In this document: positions 7,967 through 16,900 of the stretch, piece after piece
Numbering within the stretch: position 1 is the stretch's first letter
Layout: each line of letters starts with the position of its first letter
From: Lachnoclostridium sp.
GTDB lineage: Bacteria > Bacillota > Clostridia > Lachnospirales > Lachnospiraceae
NCBI GenBank assembly: GCA_023664665.1
Contig: JAMPEY010000008.1
Span: 1 to 49,877 of the forward strand
Length of the DNA: 49,877 nt
Direction: 5' to 3'
The notes under the pieces: generated by a model
What the model was told of the DNA's origin: nothing
The model's input: only the letters and a program-made list of their open reading frames with translations
The model's database searches: none
Made by a program: the position numbers and the translations under genes

Positions 7967-8058
7967 TTAAAAGATATTTGAGTTAGTTTTTCCCTTGATT
8001 TCTTCTATCATACCAAATAAATTTTAATTTTTCAAGTTCTAAAAGATATTTAGGTTAA
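7967..8058. promoter_or_regulatory. Promoter of the AAA/DUF4143 gene flanked by two motif copies
   Basis: On the minus strand -35 TTGAAA (8030-8035) and -10 TATGAT (8007-8012) are 17 nt apart. Motif copies TTAAAAGATATTTGAGTTAG (7967-7986) and CTAAAAGATATTTAGGTTAA (8039-8058), in plus orientation and 72 nt apart, bracket the promoter on both sides. One lies near the ribosome site, one just upstream of the -35 box. Confidence 0.6.
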
Positions 8059-8111
8059 ATTATACCAAATTATCTTTTATGAACGCTAGCGTATCAAGTC
8101 CAAAGCCGCCA

Positions 8112-8141
8112 TTGACGTAACTGTCACCGGCATAGTATAAT
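8112..8141 (+). promoter_or_regulatory. Promoter of the restriction-modification genes
   Basis: TTGACG (8112-8117), an 18-nt spacer and a consensus TATAAT (8136-8141) lie 32 nt before the small ORF at 8173, which has GAGGAGG as its ribosome site. It probably also serves the methyltransferase gene 62 nt further on. Confidence 0.6.
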
Positions 8142-8172
8142 CAAAGCATCTTTTAACGAGGAGGATGAGCCA

Positions 8173-8412
8173 ATGGATTATGTAGCTTTCAAGCAGTGGC
8201 TGCAGCATAACAAAGGTATGTCGACGCGTTCTGCCGCAGATGTTATTTCCAGATGCAAGAGAATCAGTAAGATGACCGCAACGGACACTATTGGGGATAG
8301 TACGGCTGCTGCTTTAGCAAAGGCAGAAGCCTATGCCGGTCTGTCCTCCTGTATCAAATCACAACTGAAGCGGGCTGTGACATTATATCTGGAATTTACG
8401 CAGGATGCCTGA
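8173..8412 (+). CDS. 79-residue restriction-modification-associated protein
   Basis: Small helical protein (YVAFKQWLQHNKGMSTRSAADVISRCKRISKM ... SCIKSQLKRAVTLYLEF). The layout resembles the SAM-like core-binding helices of tyrosine recombinases. From memory, similar segments occur near or within restriction-modification proteins, but no named family is assigned. There is no obvious helix-turn-helix of the C-protein type. GAGGAGG lies 7 nt before the ATG. It shares a promoter and orientation with the cytosine methyltransferase 62 nt downstream, so it is probably a helper or DNA-binding accessory of that system (inference). Confidence 0.65.
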   Translation: MDYVAFKQWLQHNKGMSTRSAADVISRCKRISKMTATDTIGDSTAAALAKAEAYAGLSSCIKSQLKRAVTLYLEFTQDA

Positions 8413-8474
8413 TTACAGCAAGTCGCTCTGACAGGAAGAATTTGCGTGAAAAATCGCATGAAGGAGTACCGAAA

Positions 8475-9563
8475 GTGAATACATACAAGATTGTTGATCT
8501 TTTTGCCGGAGTCGGCGGACTCAGTTACGGATTTTCGCGGTTAAAAGAGTTTGAAATCATTATGGCTAATGAAATAGAGACGGATATTTCCAAAGCATAT
8601 ACCTTAAATTATCCCGATGTAAATATGATAAACTGCGATATCCATGACTTGACGGAGGGGATGATAAGAGAATCCATTGGCGATAACAAAATCGATATTG
8701 TCGTGGGGGGCCCGCCTTGCCAATCGTATTCCACGCTCGGGAAAAGACGGATGGATGACAGGGCAAATTTATTTATGCAATATAAGAGAATATTGAAGAT
8801 CCTAAGACCCCGGGCATTCGTTTTTGAGAATGTCACGGGAATTTTGAGCATGGACAAGGGAAATCTGTTTCGGAGTATTCAGGCGGAATTTCAAGAATTG
8901 GGATATCAGTTAAAATACCAAATTTTAAATGCTGTAAACTATGGCGTTCCCCAGCAGCGGGAAAGGGTCATCTTAGTAGGCTTTCTGGGCAGCAATCCTT
9001 ATGAATACCCGCTGCCCACGCACGGAGAAGGTCTGCTGCCCTATGTGACCTTAAAAGACGCCATCGGCGATTTACCGATTCTTTTAAGCGGTCAAACAGA
9101 TAATCATTACGCAAAGGCTGTGGAAAATGATTTTCTGGCATTTGTGAGGCATAACGGCTCAACCATATTAACAGAGCATAGCGCGCCCAAAAACGGGGCG
9201 CATTTAATCAGGATTATGCAGGCGCTTTCAGACGGACAATGCAAGGATAATCTGCCGGAAGATATCCGGCCTAAAAGCGGATACGGAAATACCTATGCGA
9301 AATTGTGGTGGGACAGACCCTCTACCACTATCACCAGAAATTTTGCCTGTCCGTCTTCATCAAGATGTATTCACCCAAGGGATTCCCGGGCAATGTCCAT
9401 CAGAGAAGGTGCCAGACTGCAGAGCTTCCCTGACGACTATATGTTTTTCGGTTCCGACGGCATGAAGCGGCTGGAAATCGGAAATGCCGTTCCGCCTCTG
9501 CTTTCCGTTGCCATTGCCGGAAAAATGCTTCAGGCGCTTACATCCCCCGAACAAGACCGCTGA
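8475..9563 (+). CDS. C5-cytosine DNA methyltransferase
   Basis: Methylates C5 of cytosine in a target sequence that cannot be read from the protein. The 362-residue frame has the family motifs in order: I (DLFAGVGGLSYGF, AdoMet binding), IV (GGPPCQSYS, catalytic Cys), VI (FENV), VIII (QQRERV), a variable target-recognition region, and closing motifs ending RLEIGNAVPP. I chose the GTG at 8475 because AAGGAG precedes it by ~8 nt; the 11 upstream codons lack a ribosome site. Its 3' end overlaps the convergent endonuclease gene by 26 nt. Confidence 0.93.
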   Translation: MNTYKIVDLFAGVGGLSYGFSRLKEFEIIMANEIETDISKAYTLNYPDVNMINCDIHDLTEGMIRESIGDNKIDIVVGGPPCQSYSTLGKRRMDDRANLFMQYKRILKILRPRAFVFENVTGILSMDKGNLFRSIQAEFQELGYQLKYQILNAVNYGVPQQRERVILVGFLGSNPYEYPLPTHGEGLLPYVTLKDAIGDLPILLSGQTDNHYAKAVENDFLAFVRHNGSTILTEHSAPKNGAHLIRIMQALSDGQCKDNLPEDIRPKSGYGNTYAKLWWDRPSTTITRNFACPSSSRCIHPRDSRAMSIREGARLQSFPDDYMFFGSDGMKRLEIGNAVPPLLSVAIAGKMLQALTSPEQDR

Positions 9564-10380
9564 CTTTGTCATAGGAATGATGAAATTGTAGTGAGGATTG
9601 GTGCCACTGTACAAAACCGAAGGGCAGTTGTATAGTGGTTCCGCCGTTGCTGCTGCCATAGTAGATTTGCTCATATGCTACGCGCTCTGCAGCCTCACAG
9701 ATATCCTCAATGCAGAATATCTCATCTATATTGCATTCCCCCAGAAGATTGATATACCAGACATAATCGGACCATTCCCCCTCATCGCAAGCAGCGCCCA
9801 TGGAAAAGCACAGCTTGGTAATTTCATAAATATTGTCGGCAAACCACCCCAACAGCGCCCCATATAAAGCTTCATCATACCTTCTTAAGGTATCGGCATT
9901 GAGGCTTTTATGCCTGACTTGCAGATTATAAGCTTTACTATATATCGTATCTCCATGCTCCCTGATAATGGGCAAGGCGTCATCCGCAGCCGCCCAGAAC
10001 AATTTGATGGCTCTCTTAACATCACAGGGTATTCTTTTCTCAAACTGTGTTTCAAATACTTCCATAAAAGACTCAGCCTTAATCAAATATACCTGTCCGC
10101 CCATACTTTTCTTGACGGAAATGCGGATTTCCCTGCCGCTTACACATTGAATTTTTAAATCCGTCTTTGACTTGGTGGTTCTTCCCAGCACACTGCTGAC
10201 ATTGGTTTCGTGAAGTCCGCCGATGGATGTTGAAGCTATCGTCTCACCGTACAATCCAAGCCTTTCCATGAATTCCCTGCCGTATCTCTCATCGGTATCA
10301 AGAAGCTTCTTCACCAGTGCTTCATTAGAATGCCCTGATAATTTCGCATGCTGCCATCCTGCGGCTCTGTCTCTGTACAT
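9538..10380 (-). CDS. Type II restriction endonuclease (predicted)
   Basis: Protein of 280 residues. Residues ~70-110 include KTDLKIQCVSGREIRISVKKSMGG, a D-x(n)-(S)xK pattern typical of PD-(D/E)XK endonucleases, with Ser where Glu/Asp is usual. The C-terminal PFGFVQWHQSSLQFHHSY segment is seen in Type II enzymes. I chose the ATG at 10380 because GGGGAGGA precedes it; the ten upstream codons lack one. Convergent, overlapping position with the C5 methyltransferase supports the pairing. It starts 26 nt after the aminotransferase stop on the same strand, so it may be co-transcribed with the sugar genes. Confidence 0.75.
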   Translation of the reverse strand: MYRDRAAGWQHAKLSGHSNEALVKKLLDTDERYGREFMERLGLYGETIASTSIGGLHETNVSSVLGRTTKSKTDLKIQCVSGREIRISVKKSMGGQVYLIKAESFMEVFETQFEKRIPCDVKRAIKLFWAAADDALPIIREHGDTIYSKAYNLQVRHKSLNADTLRRYDEALYGALLGWFADNIYEITKLCFSMGAACDEGEWSDYVWYINLLGECNIDEIFCIEDICEAAERVAYEQIYYGSSNGGTTIQLPFGFVQWHQSSLQFHHSYDKVSGLVRGM

Positions 10381-10406
10381 AACAATCCTCCCCTTTATCC
10401 TATCTG

Positions 10407-11606
10407 TCACATTTCTTTCCGGTAATACTGTACCACTTTCTTCACGGCGCTGATAACATCCTGAGCCTCTTCCTCCGTCAGGGAAGGGTAAAGAGGTATG
10501 CTCATGACTTCCTCATAATACTTTTCCGCATTCGGACAAATCCCCCTCCGGTAGCCCAATTTTTCATAATAAGAATGATAGTACACCGGCATATAATGAA
10601 CCTGTGGACAGATATTCTCGGCATAAAGGGCGTCAAAAAACTGTCTCCTGTCACAGGTTAATAGCTCCGGTTTCAGGCGCAGAATATAAAGATGTCTGGT
10701 GGTGTCCGACTCCGGGATTTCTTTCTGCACCACAATCTCCGGCATCTCGGCAAACGCCTTATCGTATTTTTGCACTAATTCTCTCCGGCGTGCCGAAAAA
10801 CGGGACAGTTTGCGAAGCTGGCTGAGCAAAAGAGCCGCCTGAAAGTCCGTCATCCGATAATTATATCCTAACTCCATCTGCTCATTATACCACTTTGCAT
10901 CGGTGGGATGTTCCATCTCTTCCTGATTCCGGGTAATGCCATGGGTGCGCAGCCGTATCAGCTTATGATAAAGCCGACTATCATTGGTAGTGATGGCTCC
11001 GCCCTCTCCAGCGGTAATGGTTTTCACCGGATGAAAGCTGAAACAGGTCATATCCGCAATGCTCCCCACCGGCTGTCCTTTATATTTCGTACCTATGGCG
11101 TGAGCCGCGTCTTCAATCAAAATCAGATTATGTTCCCTGCAAATCGCTCTTATCTCATCCAGTTCCACTGCCTGTCCGGTAAAGTCCACCGCCACGATAC
11201 CTTTGGTTTTAGGGGTAATCAGGCTGCGCACGGACGCCGGATCTATATTATAGGTTTGCGGGTTGATATCGGCAAAGACCGGTTTTGCACCGCAGTAAAG
11301 CACACAGTTTGCCGAAGCCGCAAAGGTAATGGAACTGACGATAACTTCATCGCCCTCTTTAAATCCCGCCGCCAAGGCTGCCAAGTGCAGAGCTGCCGTA
11401 CCGTTGCTCACAACCACCGCATATTTTGCGCCGGTTTCCTCACAAAGCGCCTGCTCCAACTCCGTCACCTTAGGGCCGCAGGTAATATAATCGCTAAGTA
11501 ATGTAGCCGTCACTGCATCCACATCATCCTGCTCAATACACTGCCTGCCATAATAAAGCGGTTTCTCCCGAACCGGTTTGCCCCCATGTATCGCTAACTG
11601 CTGCAT
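10407..11606 (-). CDS. DegT/DnrJ/EryC1/StrS sugar aminotransferase (PseC-like)
   Basis: PLP-dependent aminotransferase of 399 residues that converts a keto-sugar nucleotide to an amino sugar. The N-terminal GGKPVREKPLYYGRQCI and the lysine motif SFHPVKTITAGEGGAI match the PseC group, which makes UDP-4-amino-4,6-dideoxy sugars; close relatives use dTDP or GDP sugars, so the substrate is open. AAGGAGG precedes the ATG. It is the third gene after an acyltransferase and a MaoC hydratase, suggesting that the new amine is acylated. The dehydratase that would supply its substrate is not in the window. Confidence 0.85.
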   Translation of the reverse strand: MQQLAIHGGKPVREKPLYYGRQCIEQDDVDAVTATLLSDYITCGPKVTELEQALCEETGAKYAVVVSNGTAALHLAALAAGFKEGDEVIVSSITFAASANCVLYCGAKPVFADINPQTYNIDPASVRSLITPKTKGIVAVDFTGQAVELDEIRAICREHNLILIEDAAHAIGTKYKGQPVGSIADMTCFSFHPVKTITAGEGGAITTNDSRLYHKLIRLRTHGITRNQEEMEHPTDAKWYNEQMELGYNYRMTDFQAALLLSQLRKLSRFSARRRELVQKYDKAFAEMPEIVVQKEIPESDTTRHLYILRLKPELLTCDRRQFFDALYAENICPQVHYMPVYYHSYYEKLGYRRGICPNAEKYYEEVMSIPLYPSLTEEEAQDVISAVKKVVQYYRKEM

Positions 11607-11683
11607 TTGATATCCTCCTTGTGCCTGCCGCTGTCTGTTCCTATTATATCACTATGGATATAAGTGTGTAAAGAAATTCTAAG

Positions 11684-12082
11684 TTATGCCGTAGGCAGGC
11701 TCACATACGCCACGCCCTCCAGCACCAGTTCACCCGCCTGATTTTTCACCGTCGTCCGCAAATGCGCCCTTCTTTTTTCGTTGATATCCGTAATTTCCAC
11801 CCGTGCGGTTACGGTATCTCCGATATAGACCGGCTTTTTAAAATGGCTTTCCTGAGAGAGGTAGATCGTTCCCTCACCCGGCAGATACATTCCCAGAACC
11901 GTTGAAACAAAGGCATTTATCAACGCCCCGTGGACAATCCTTTTCTGAAAAACAGTATTCTGCGCATAAACCTCATTGATATGCACAGGATTAAAGTCTC
12001 CGCAAATGCCTGCAAACAGATACACATCACTCTCACTGACAGTCTTGGAAAATTCGGCGCTCTGTCCGATAACAAATTCCAT
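11684..12082 (-). CDS. MaoC-like (R)-specific enoyl-CoA hydratase
   Basis: Single hot-dog-fold protein of 132 residues. The motif DVYLFAGICGDFNPVHINEVYA holds the catalytic Asp and His of the PhaJ/MaoC hydratase family, followed by RIVHGALINAFVSTVLG and GTIYLSQESHFKKPV. Such enzymes hydrate trans-2-enoyl-CoA to (R)-3-hydroxyacyl-CoA. It lies 3 nt after the acyltransferase gene and 77 nt before the aminotransferase. In that context it may make a 3-hydroxyacyl donor for a sugar side chain rather than serve fatty-acid metabolism (inference). Confidence 0.88.
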   Translation of the reverse strand: MEFVIGQSAEFSKTVSESDVYLFAGICGDFNPVHINEVYAQNTVFQKRIVHGALINAFVSTVLGMYLPGEGTIYLSQESHFKKPVYIGDTVTARVEITDINEKRRAHLRTTVKNQAGELVLEGVAYVSLPTA

Positions 12083-12085
12083 GGG

Positions 12086-12661
12086 TCATTCTCCTCCCTG
12101 TTCTTCCAGCAGATTTTTTTCCAGCTCCAATAATTTTTTACTGCGTTCTTTGATCCGCTTTACCGGAACTCCCGCATAGACGCCCCAAGGCTCCAAAGAT
12201 TTCATGCACAGACTCATGGCGCCCACCGAACTGCCCTCCCCTATGGTCACACCCGGCAGAATCAATGACATACAGCCCACTATCACATGCCTGCCCAAAC
12301 GGACTTCGGCATTTTTATCCGCAGTTTTATATTTTGCGGGAACTGTGGGATTGGTCAGGGAATTTCCCGAATAATCATTGGAAGTGGCATAAATGACACA
12401 TCTGGAAGAAAGTCCGGAAAAATCTTCCATATAAATGCCCTTCTCTCCTCCATACAAGCCGCAGAACTGTGCGATATGAATATAATCCCCCAGAACCACC
12501 CTGCCGCTGATAGTGGTAAAATCGTCAATTCTGACATGATTTCCGACTTCCAGAAGCTCCGCCTGATATAAAACAGCATTGCGGCTGATTAACACATCCT
12601 TGCCATAACTCTTTAATCCCAAACCCGCAAGCTCTTCTTCCGAATAAAAACTGTTTATCAT
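12086..12661 (-). CDS. Left-handed beta-helix (LbH) acyltransferase
   Basis: Protein of 191 residues from the ATG at 12661, chosen because TTGGAGAGG precedes it; a TTG five codons earlier overlaps that site. Hexapeptide repeats run through the middle (VRIDDFTTISGRVVLGDYIHIAQFCGLYGG and VIVGCMSLILPGVTIGEGSSVGAMSL), ending in the usual WGVYAGVPVKRIK. This is the trimeric sugar O- or N-acyltransferase family. First gene of the acyltransferase-MaoC-aminotransferase operon, with a TTGTAA-17-TATAAT promoter upstream. The acceptor is probably the amino sugar made by the third gene (inference). Confidence 0.85.
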   Translation of the reverse strand: MINSFYSEEELAGLGLKSYGKDVLISRNAVLYQAELLEVGNHVRIDDFTTISGRVVLGDYIHIAQFCGLYGGEKGIYMEDFSGLSSRCVIYATSNDYSGNSLTNPTVPAKYKTADKNAEVRLGRHVIVGCMSLILPGVTIGEGSSVGAMSLCMKSLEPWGVYAGVPVKRIKERSKKLLELEKNLLEEQGGE

Positions 12662-12705
12662 AGCAATCCTCTCCAAAAAATTTATAATAATAAGACAGCA
12701 GAATT

Positions 12706-12734
12706 ATTATACCAACAAATTCTTATATTTACAA
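12706..12734 (-). promoter_or_regulatory. Promoter of the amino-sugar acylation operon
   Basis: On the minus strand TTGTAA (12729-12734), 17-nt spacer, TATAAT (12706-12711), 44 nt before the acyltransferase ATG. Confidence 0.65.
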
Positions 12735-12747
12735 GTAATTGCCCTTT

Positions 12748-13908
12748 TCAGTCGCTAAAATCATGCTCCAGTACGGCGCTGAAGCGGTACTGGGGATATC
12801 GTTTTCCCATATCCTGCAAAATTTTTTCCCGAATCTGCTGCTTTTGCACAGAATGAAAATCCATCACCAGATCAAAGGTCACGGTCATTTGCTCCATATC
12901 CGCATAAAACCCGTGCATCTGCAGAATTTCCGAATAACCTCCTATCAGCTCCGACAGCGTATCTTTCATCTGTGCCGCCTGCAAATCAGCCGTATTTGCG
13001 GCATACAGCCCTACGGTCAGGATAATTCCGTACTCCTTATATACATCGTCGGCAATGCTGCGAAACAGATAATGCAGCTGTCCCGCGGTCAGATTCTCCG
13101 GAACCTCCACGCGGACAGCGCCCATGATCTGTTCCGGTCCGTATTTATGCAAAATCAAATCATAAGCTCCATAAACTTGGGGATATCGGCAAATCCGCTG
13201 CTTTAACTCTGCGGACAGCTCCCTTTCCACTCTGGAACCGATGATTCCGTTTAAGCTTTCCGCCAGAACTTCGACTCCCGCCTTTATGATAAATGCAGCA
13301 ATCACCGCCCCAAACCATCCTTCCACGCTTATCCGGAACAAAAGACTGATGCCCGCAGCAAGCAGCGTAGACAGAGAAATCGCGCAGTCAAACAAGGCTT
13401 CCCTGCCGGAGGCCGTAAGGGACTGTGAGTGATATTTTTTGCCTTGGGCAATGACATATCTTCCCATAAAAAATTTCACAAATACGCCTGCAGTAATAAT
13501 CAGCAGGGAAACATAAGGATAAATCGATGCCTCCGGATGAAGAATGGCAAGAAAGGCTTCCTTGAAGGAAGTCAGTCCCGCCCACAGCACAATCGCCCCT
13601 ATGGTGACCGCTGCCACATATTCCACCCTGCCGTATCCGTAAGGATGTTTCCTGTCAGGGTCCTTGCTTGCCAGCCCGGTTCCCACTATGGTAATCACGC
13701 TGGACAGGGCGTCGCTCAAATTATTGACCGCGTCCATGACCACTGCCACAGAGCCTGTCAGAAAACCCACAAAAGCCTTGCAGCCCACCAACATCAGGTT
13801 GACCACAAGGCTTATTATACTTATCCGGATAATTCTTCTGCTGCGTTCCATATAATATGATACGCCTTTTGCGTCAGGGTGTGCCTGACTCTCAGATATT
13901 CCTGTCAT
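12748..13908 (-). CDS. Cation diffusion facilitator (CDF) metal transporter
   Basis: Metal/proton antiporter of 386 residues in the cytoplasmic membrane. About six hydrophobic helices fill residues 25-215. The helix-2 metal motif reads MDAVNNLSDALSS, and the paired helix-5 site reads EALFDCAIS, an Asn/Asp pattern closer to iron/manganese-type than to His-rich zinc CDFs. KHPYGYGRVEYV is typical of the family. A longer-than-usual cytoplasmic tail follows (~170 residues). The start overlaps the end of the giant VWA gene by 17 nt, making this the last gene of the MoxR/VWA train. A second possible start lies at MERSRRII. Confidence 0.88.
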   Translation of the reverse strand: MTGISESQAHPDAKGVSYYMERSRRIIRISIISLVVNLMLVGCKAFVGFLTGSVAVVMDAVNNLSDALSSVITIVGTGLASKDPDRKHPYGYGRVEYVAAVTIGAIVLWAGLTSFKEAFLAILHPEASIYPYVSLLIITAGVFVKFFMGRYVIAQGKKYHSQSLTASGREALFDCAISLSTLLAAGISLLFRISVEGWFGAVIAAFIIKAGVEVLAESLNGIIGSRVERELSAELKQRICRYPQVYGAYDLILHKYGPEQIMGAVRVEVPENLTAGQLHYLFRSIADDVYKEYGIILTVGLYAANTADLQAAQMKDTLSELIGGYSEILQMHGFYADMEQMTVTFDLVMDFHSVQKQQIREKILQDMGKRYPQYRFSAVLEHDFSD

Positions 13909-16900
13909 CCTTTTTCTTTAGCAGAGCCGAAGTGTCCAAGGTCTGCTCCGATTCTTTGGACTTCTTAGGTTTTCCGGCTTTTTTCGGTGTCTTCTTTGTA
14001 GATGAGGCCGCTTCCTTTTCGGGAGCCGGAACGCTTTGCTCCTCCACAGCTTCCTGTCCCTTAGACGCTGTCTGGTTCCCGGACTTTTTACGCCTGCCGC
14101 TTCCCGCATAGCTCCATTTGGGAGTATATTGAAAACGCCTCATTGCCACATCCGCCAAGAACAGGCAGATTGCAAGCGCCAACAGCCAGTTTGTCAGGGA
14201 GTAACTATTCCTCGCTTTCGCATTGATGCGGCTCCAGACGGAATCTTCCTCTGTAATCATCCTGCCGTACTGTTCCGCAAATTTTAAATAAGCCGCCGTG
14301 CTGACATCAAACTTGTATTCATCGGAAAATTGCACCGCAGCAGCTGTTGTCATATAATTTTGTATCTCGCCGTCTTCCGTCCGCCGTATATTAAAGTGAT
14401 ATAATCCCGTCTGCGGTGTAGAAAGCTCCGCCGTATATTTTCCGGGCGCCGCTGCGTGAAGCTTCTCTTCCGTGGCATTTCCCTCCGGGTCGATAAGCGT
14501 TACCAGAATCTGTGTCCCGCTGCCGTAATCCTGCGTGCGGTAAACCACTTCCGTCCTCTCTCCCACGGACACCACATCCACGCTGTCTTCCCCCATACTG
14601 ACATTGCCCGCGGAATAATCCACAATCCTCTTCCACATCTGCACATAATCATCCTGTCCCGCAAACGCGCCGCTCCACTCTCCGGTGACATCACTGTTCC
14701 ATGCTGCCGTTCTGCCCAGCCCGTACTGCCATACGGTGAGAATGGGGTCCCCCTTCTCTGCGGACTTGATAATCGGATTGGAGGCCGTCTTTGGCGTAGA
14801 GGAAATATAACCGTAAAGAAGCGGCCATCCCCCGGTAAAAAGATTGCCCGTCAGCTCATGGCTCCCCTGCACCTGTAAGGCAAAAACTCCGTTTTGGATA
14901 TAACTGTCCCCTCCCAAAAAGACCTCCTGAGCAAAGATTCTCGGAATATCGCTGGATATATCCGAATAATAATATCTGCCTTTGCATTGGTCCGCCAAAT
15001 GCTCCAAAAGCTGTGTATCCGAACCGGTTCCCACTGCAACGGTGGACAGTGTGATGCCGTTATCGTTATAGTCCTTCACCACATCGGAATAATCTGAAGT
15101 CTCTCCCATTCCGTCCGTAAGAAGCACCACATGCTTGACGGATGCACCGCTTTTTGCCAGAACATCGCAGGCTTCCTGTAAGGACGGTTTAATGGTGGTT
15201 CCGCCCCCTTCCTTAATCTCTTCAATCTTCTTTTTAATTTCTTCTCTGTTCCCTGCGTGGTCAAGCTCCACCTGCCACTCATATTTGTCATCAAAAGTCA
15301 GAATCCCCACATAATCCTCATCCAGCAGATTATCCACCGCAACGCAGGCGGAGCGGATGGCAATGTCCAGATTGCTGGCGCCGCTATTATCCGCTACGCC
15401 GCTCATACTGCCGGAATGATCAATCACCATAACCATTGCCATGGAAGGTTTTTCATTCATACTCCGAAGCATCATGTCCACCGGCAGCACGGTTTCCAGC
15501 ACCGTACCCCGGTAGCCTCCCAAGGCAAAGCTGTTTTCCCCTCCGCAGCAGACGAATCCGCAGCCGTAATCTTTCACATAACTTTCCAGATGAGCCAGAA
15601 ATCCCTGAGGCAAATCATCGATATAGGTATCCACCAGAATAATGCTCTTATAATCCAGCATGGCATTGATGTCATCCGGCGCGTTGAGCGCGGAAACTAC
15701 GCTGTAATCACAGCCTGCCGCATTTAACACGGAAGTAAAGCCCGATGTATTGACTCCGGTTCCCGAAATCACCAGCACCTTAGGGGGCGTCTCCACCACG
15801 GAATACGCATTATAAAAATCATTTTCCGGACAGGTATCCCCCCTAGCATACACCTGTACCCGAAGACTCTCCGTGGAACCGCCCGCCATAGTTTCGTCCA
15901 CCTGTGAGCTGAACACAAAGCGGTTGCTGCCCTTATTCAGATGCACGCTGTTAGCCCCTATCTGATTGCTGCCGCTATAAAGTTCCAGCACCGCATCCGT
16001 ATCGTAATTGCTTTCCACCAGCACCGTAACGGAATATTTGTCTCCGGGGTGCAGATAGGAGGGCAGAATCACATTTTCAATATAGGCGTCCGCACTTTCT
16101 TCACTTTCATAAAGCAGCGTCAAAAACTGTGTGTTGCTTACTGACAGCGCCTGCGCCATGTTCCGGATATCTCCTCTTGTTTCTTTGCCGTCCGTAAGAA
16201 CCACAAGCCTGCCGTTACAATTTTCCGGAATCATGGTAAGGGCCTTTGAAACGGCATCCTCAAAATTGGTTGCGGATTTTTCCGGCGTTGTCAAAAGCCC
16301 CCCGTAACGATTCTCCGCCGTCAGAAACTGTTCTATCAGCGCATCCTTTCCAAAGGTTACAATGCCATAAACATTTCCTGCGGGCATTGCCTTTACGGTG
16401 TCGCTCAGATAATCTTTCATATCTTCCAGATGCTCTTCATTGCTGTTGGACAAATCCACCACAAAGATGGTTGCCGTCTTATTGCTGCCCAAATGAATCC
16501 GTAAGCCAAAAAGCGCCAGCAGGATACACATAAGCACTGCGCCCCTTACTATCAGATAAAATTTTCCTCTGTAACGCATCTGCTTCACATAGATAAGCCA
16601 TTCTATCACCAAAAACGCCAGAACAAACAGAAGAAAAATATTTCTCAGAGTATGCTTAACCTTTTGCAGCTGCTGTCCGCCCAAATCGCCGGCGGAAACC
16701 GCTTCCGCTCTGCCATCCGATTCCGTACCCGTCCTAAATCTTACCACATAAGCTTCCTGATACTCCTCATTTCCCAGCCGATACAGACCCGCCTTGTCCG
16801 GTCTGCTGTCAAATGTGCTCCTGTCCGGTTCCGCCCAGGGCTGCAGGGCAATCTCTTCCCCCGCATAATAAATATTGGAGGCAAGCCATGATGTGTCCGA

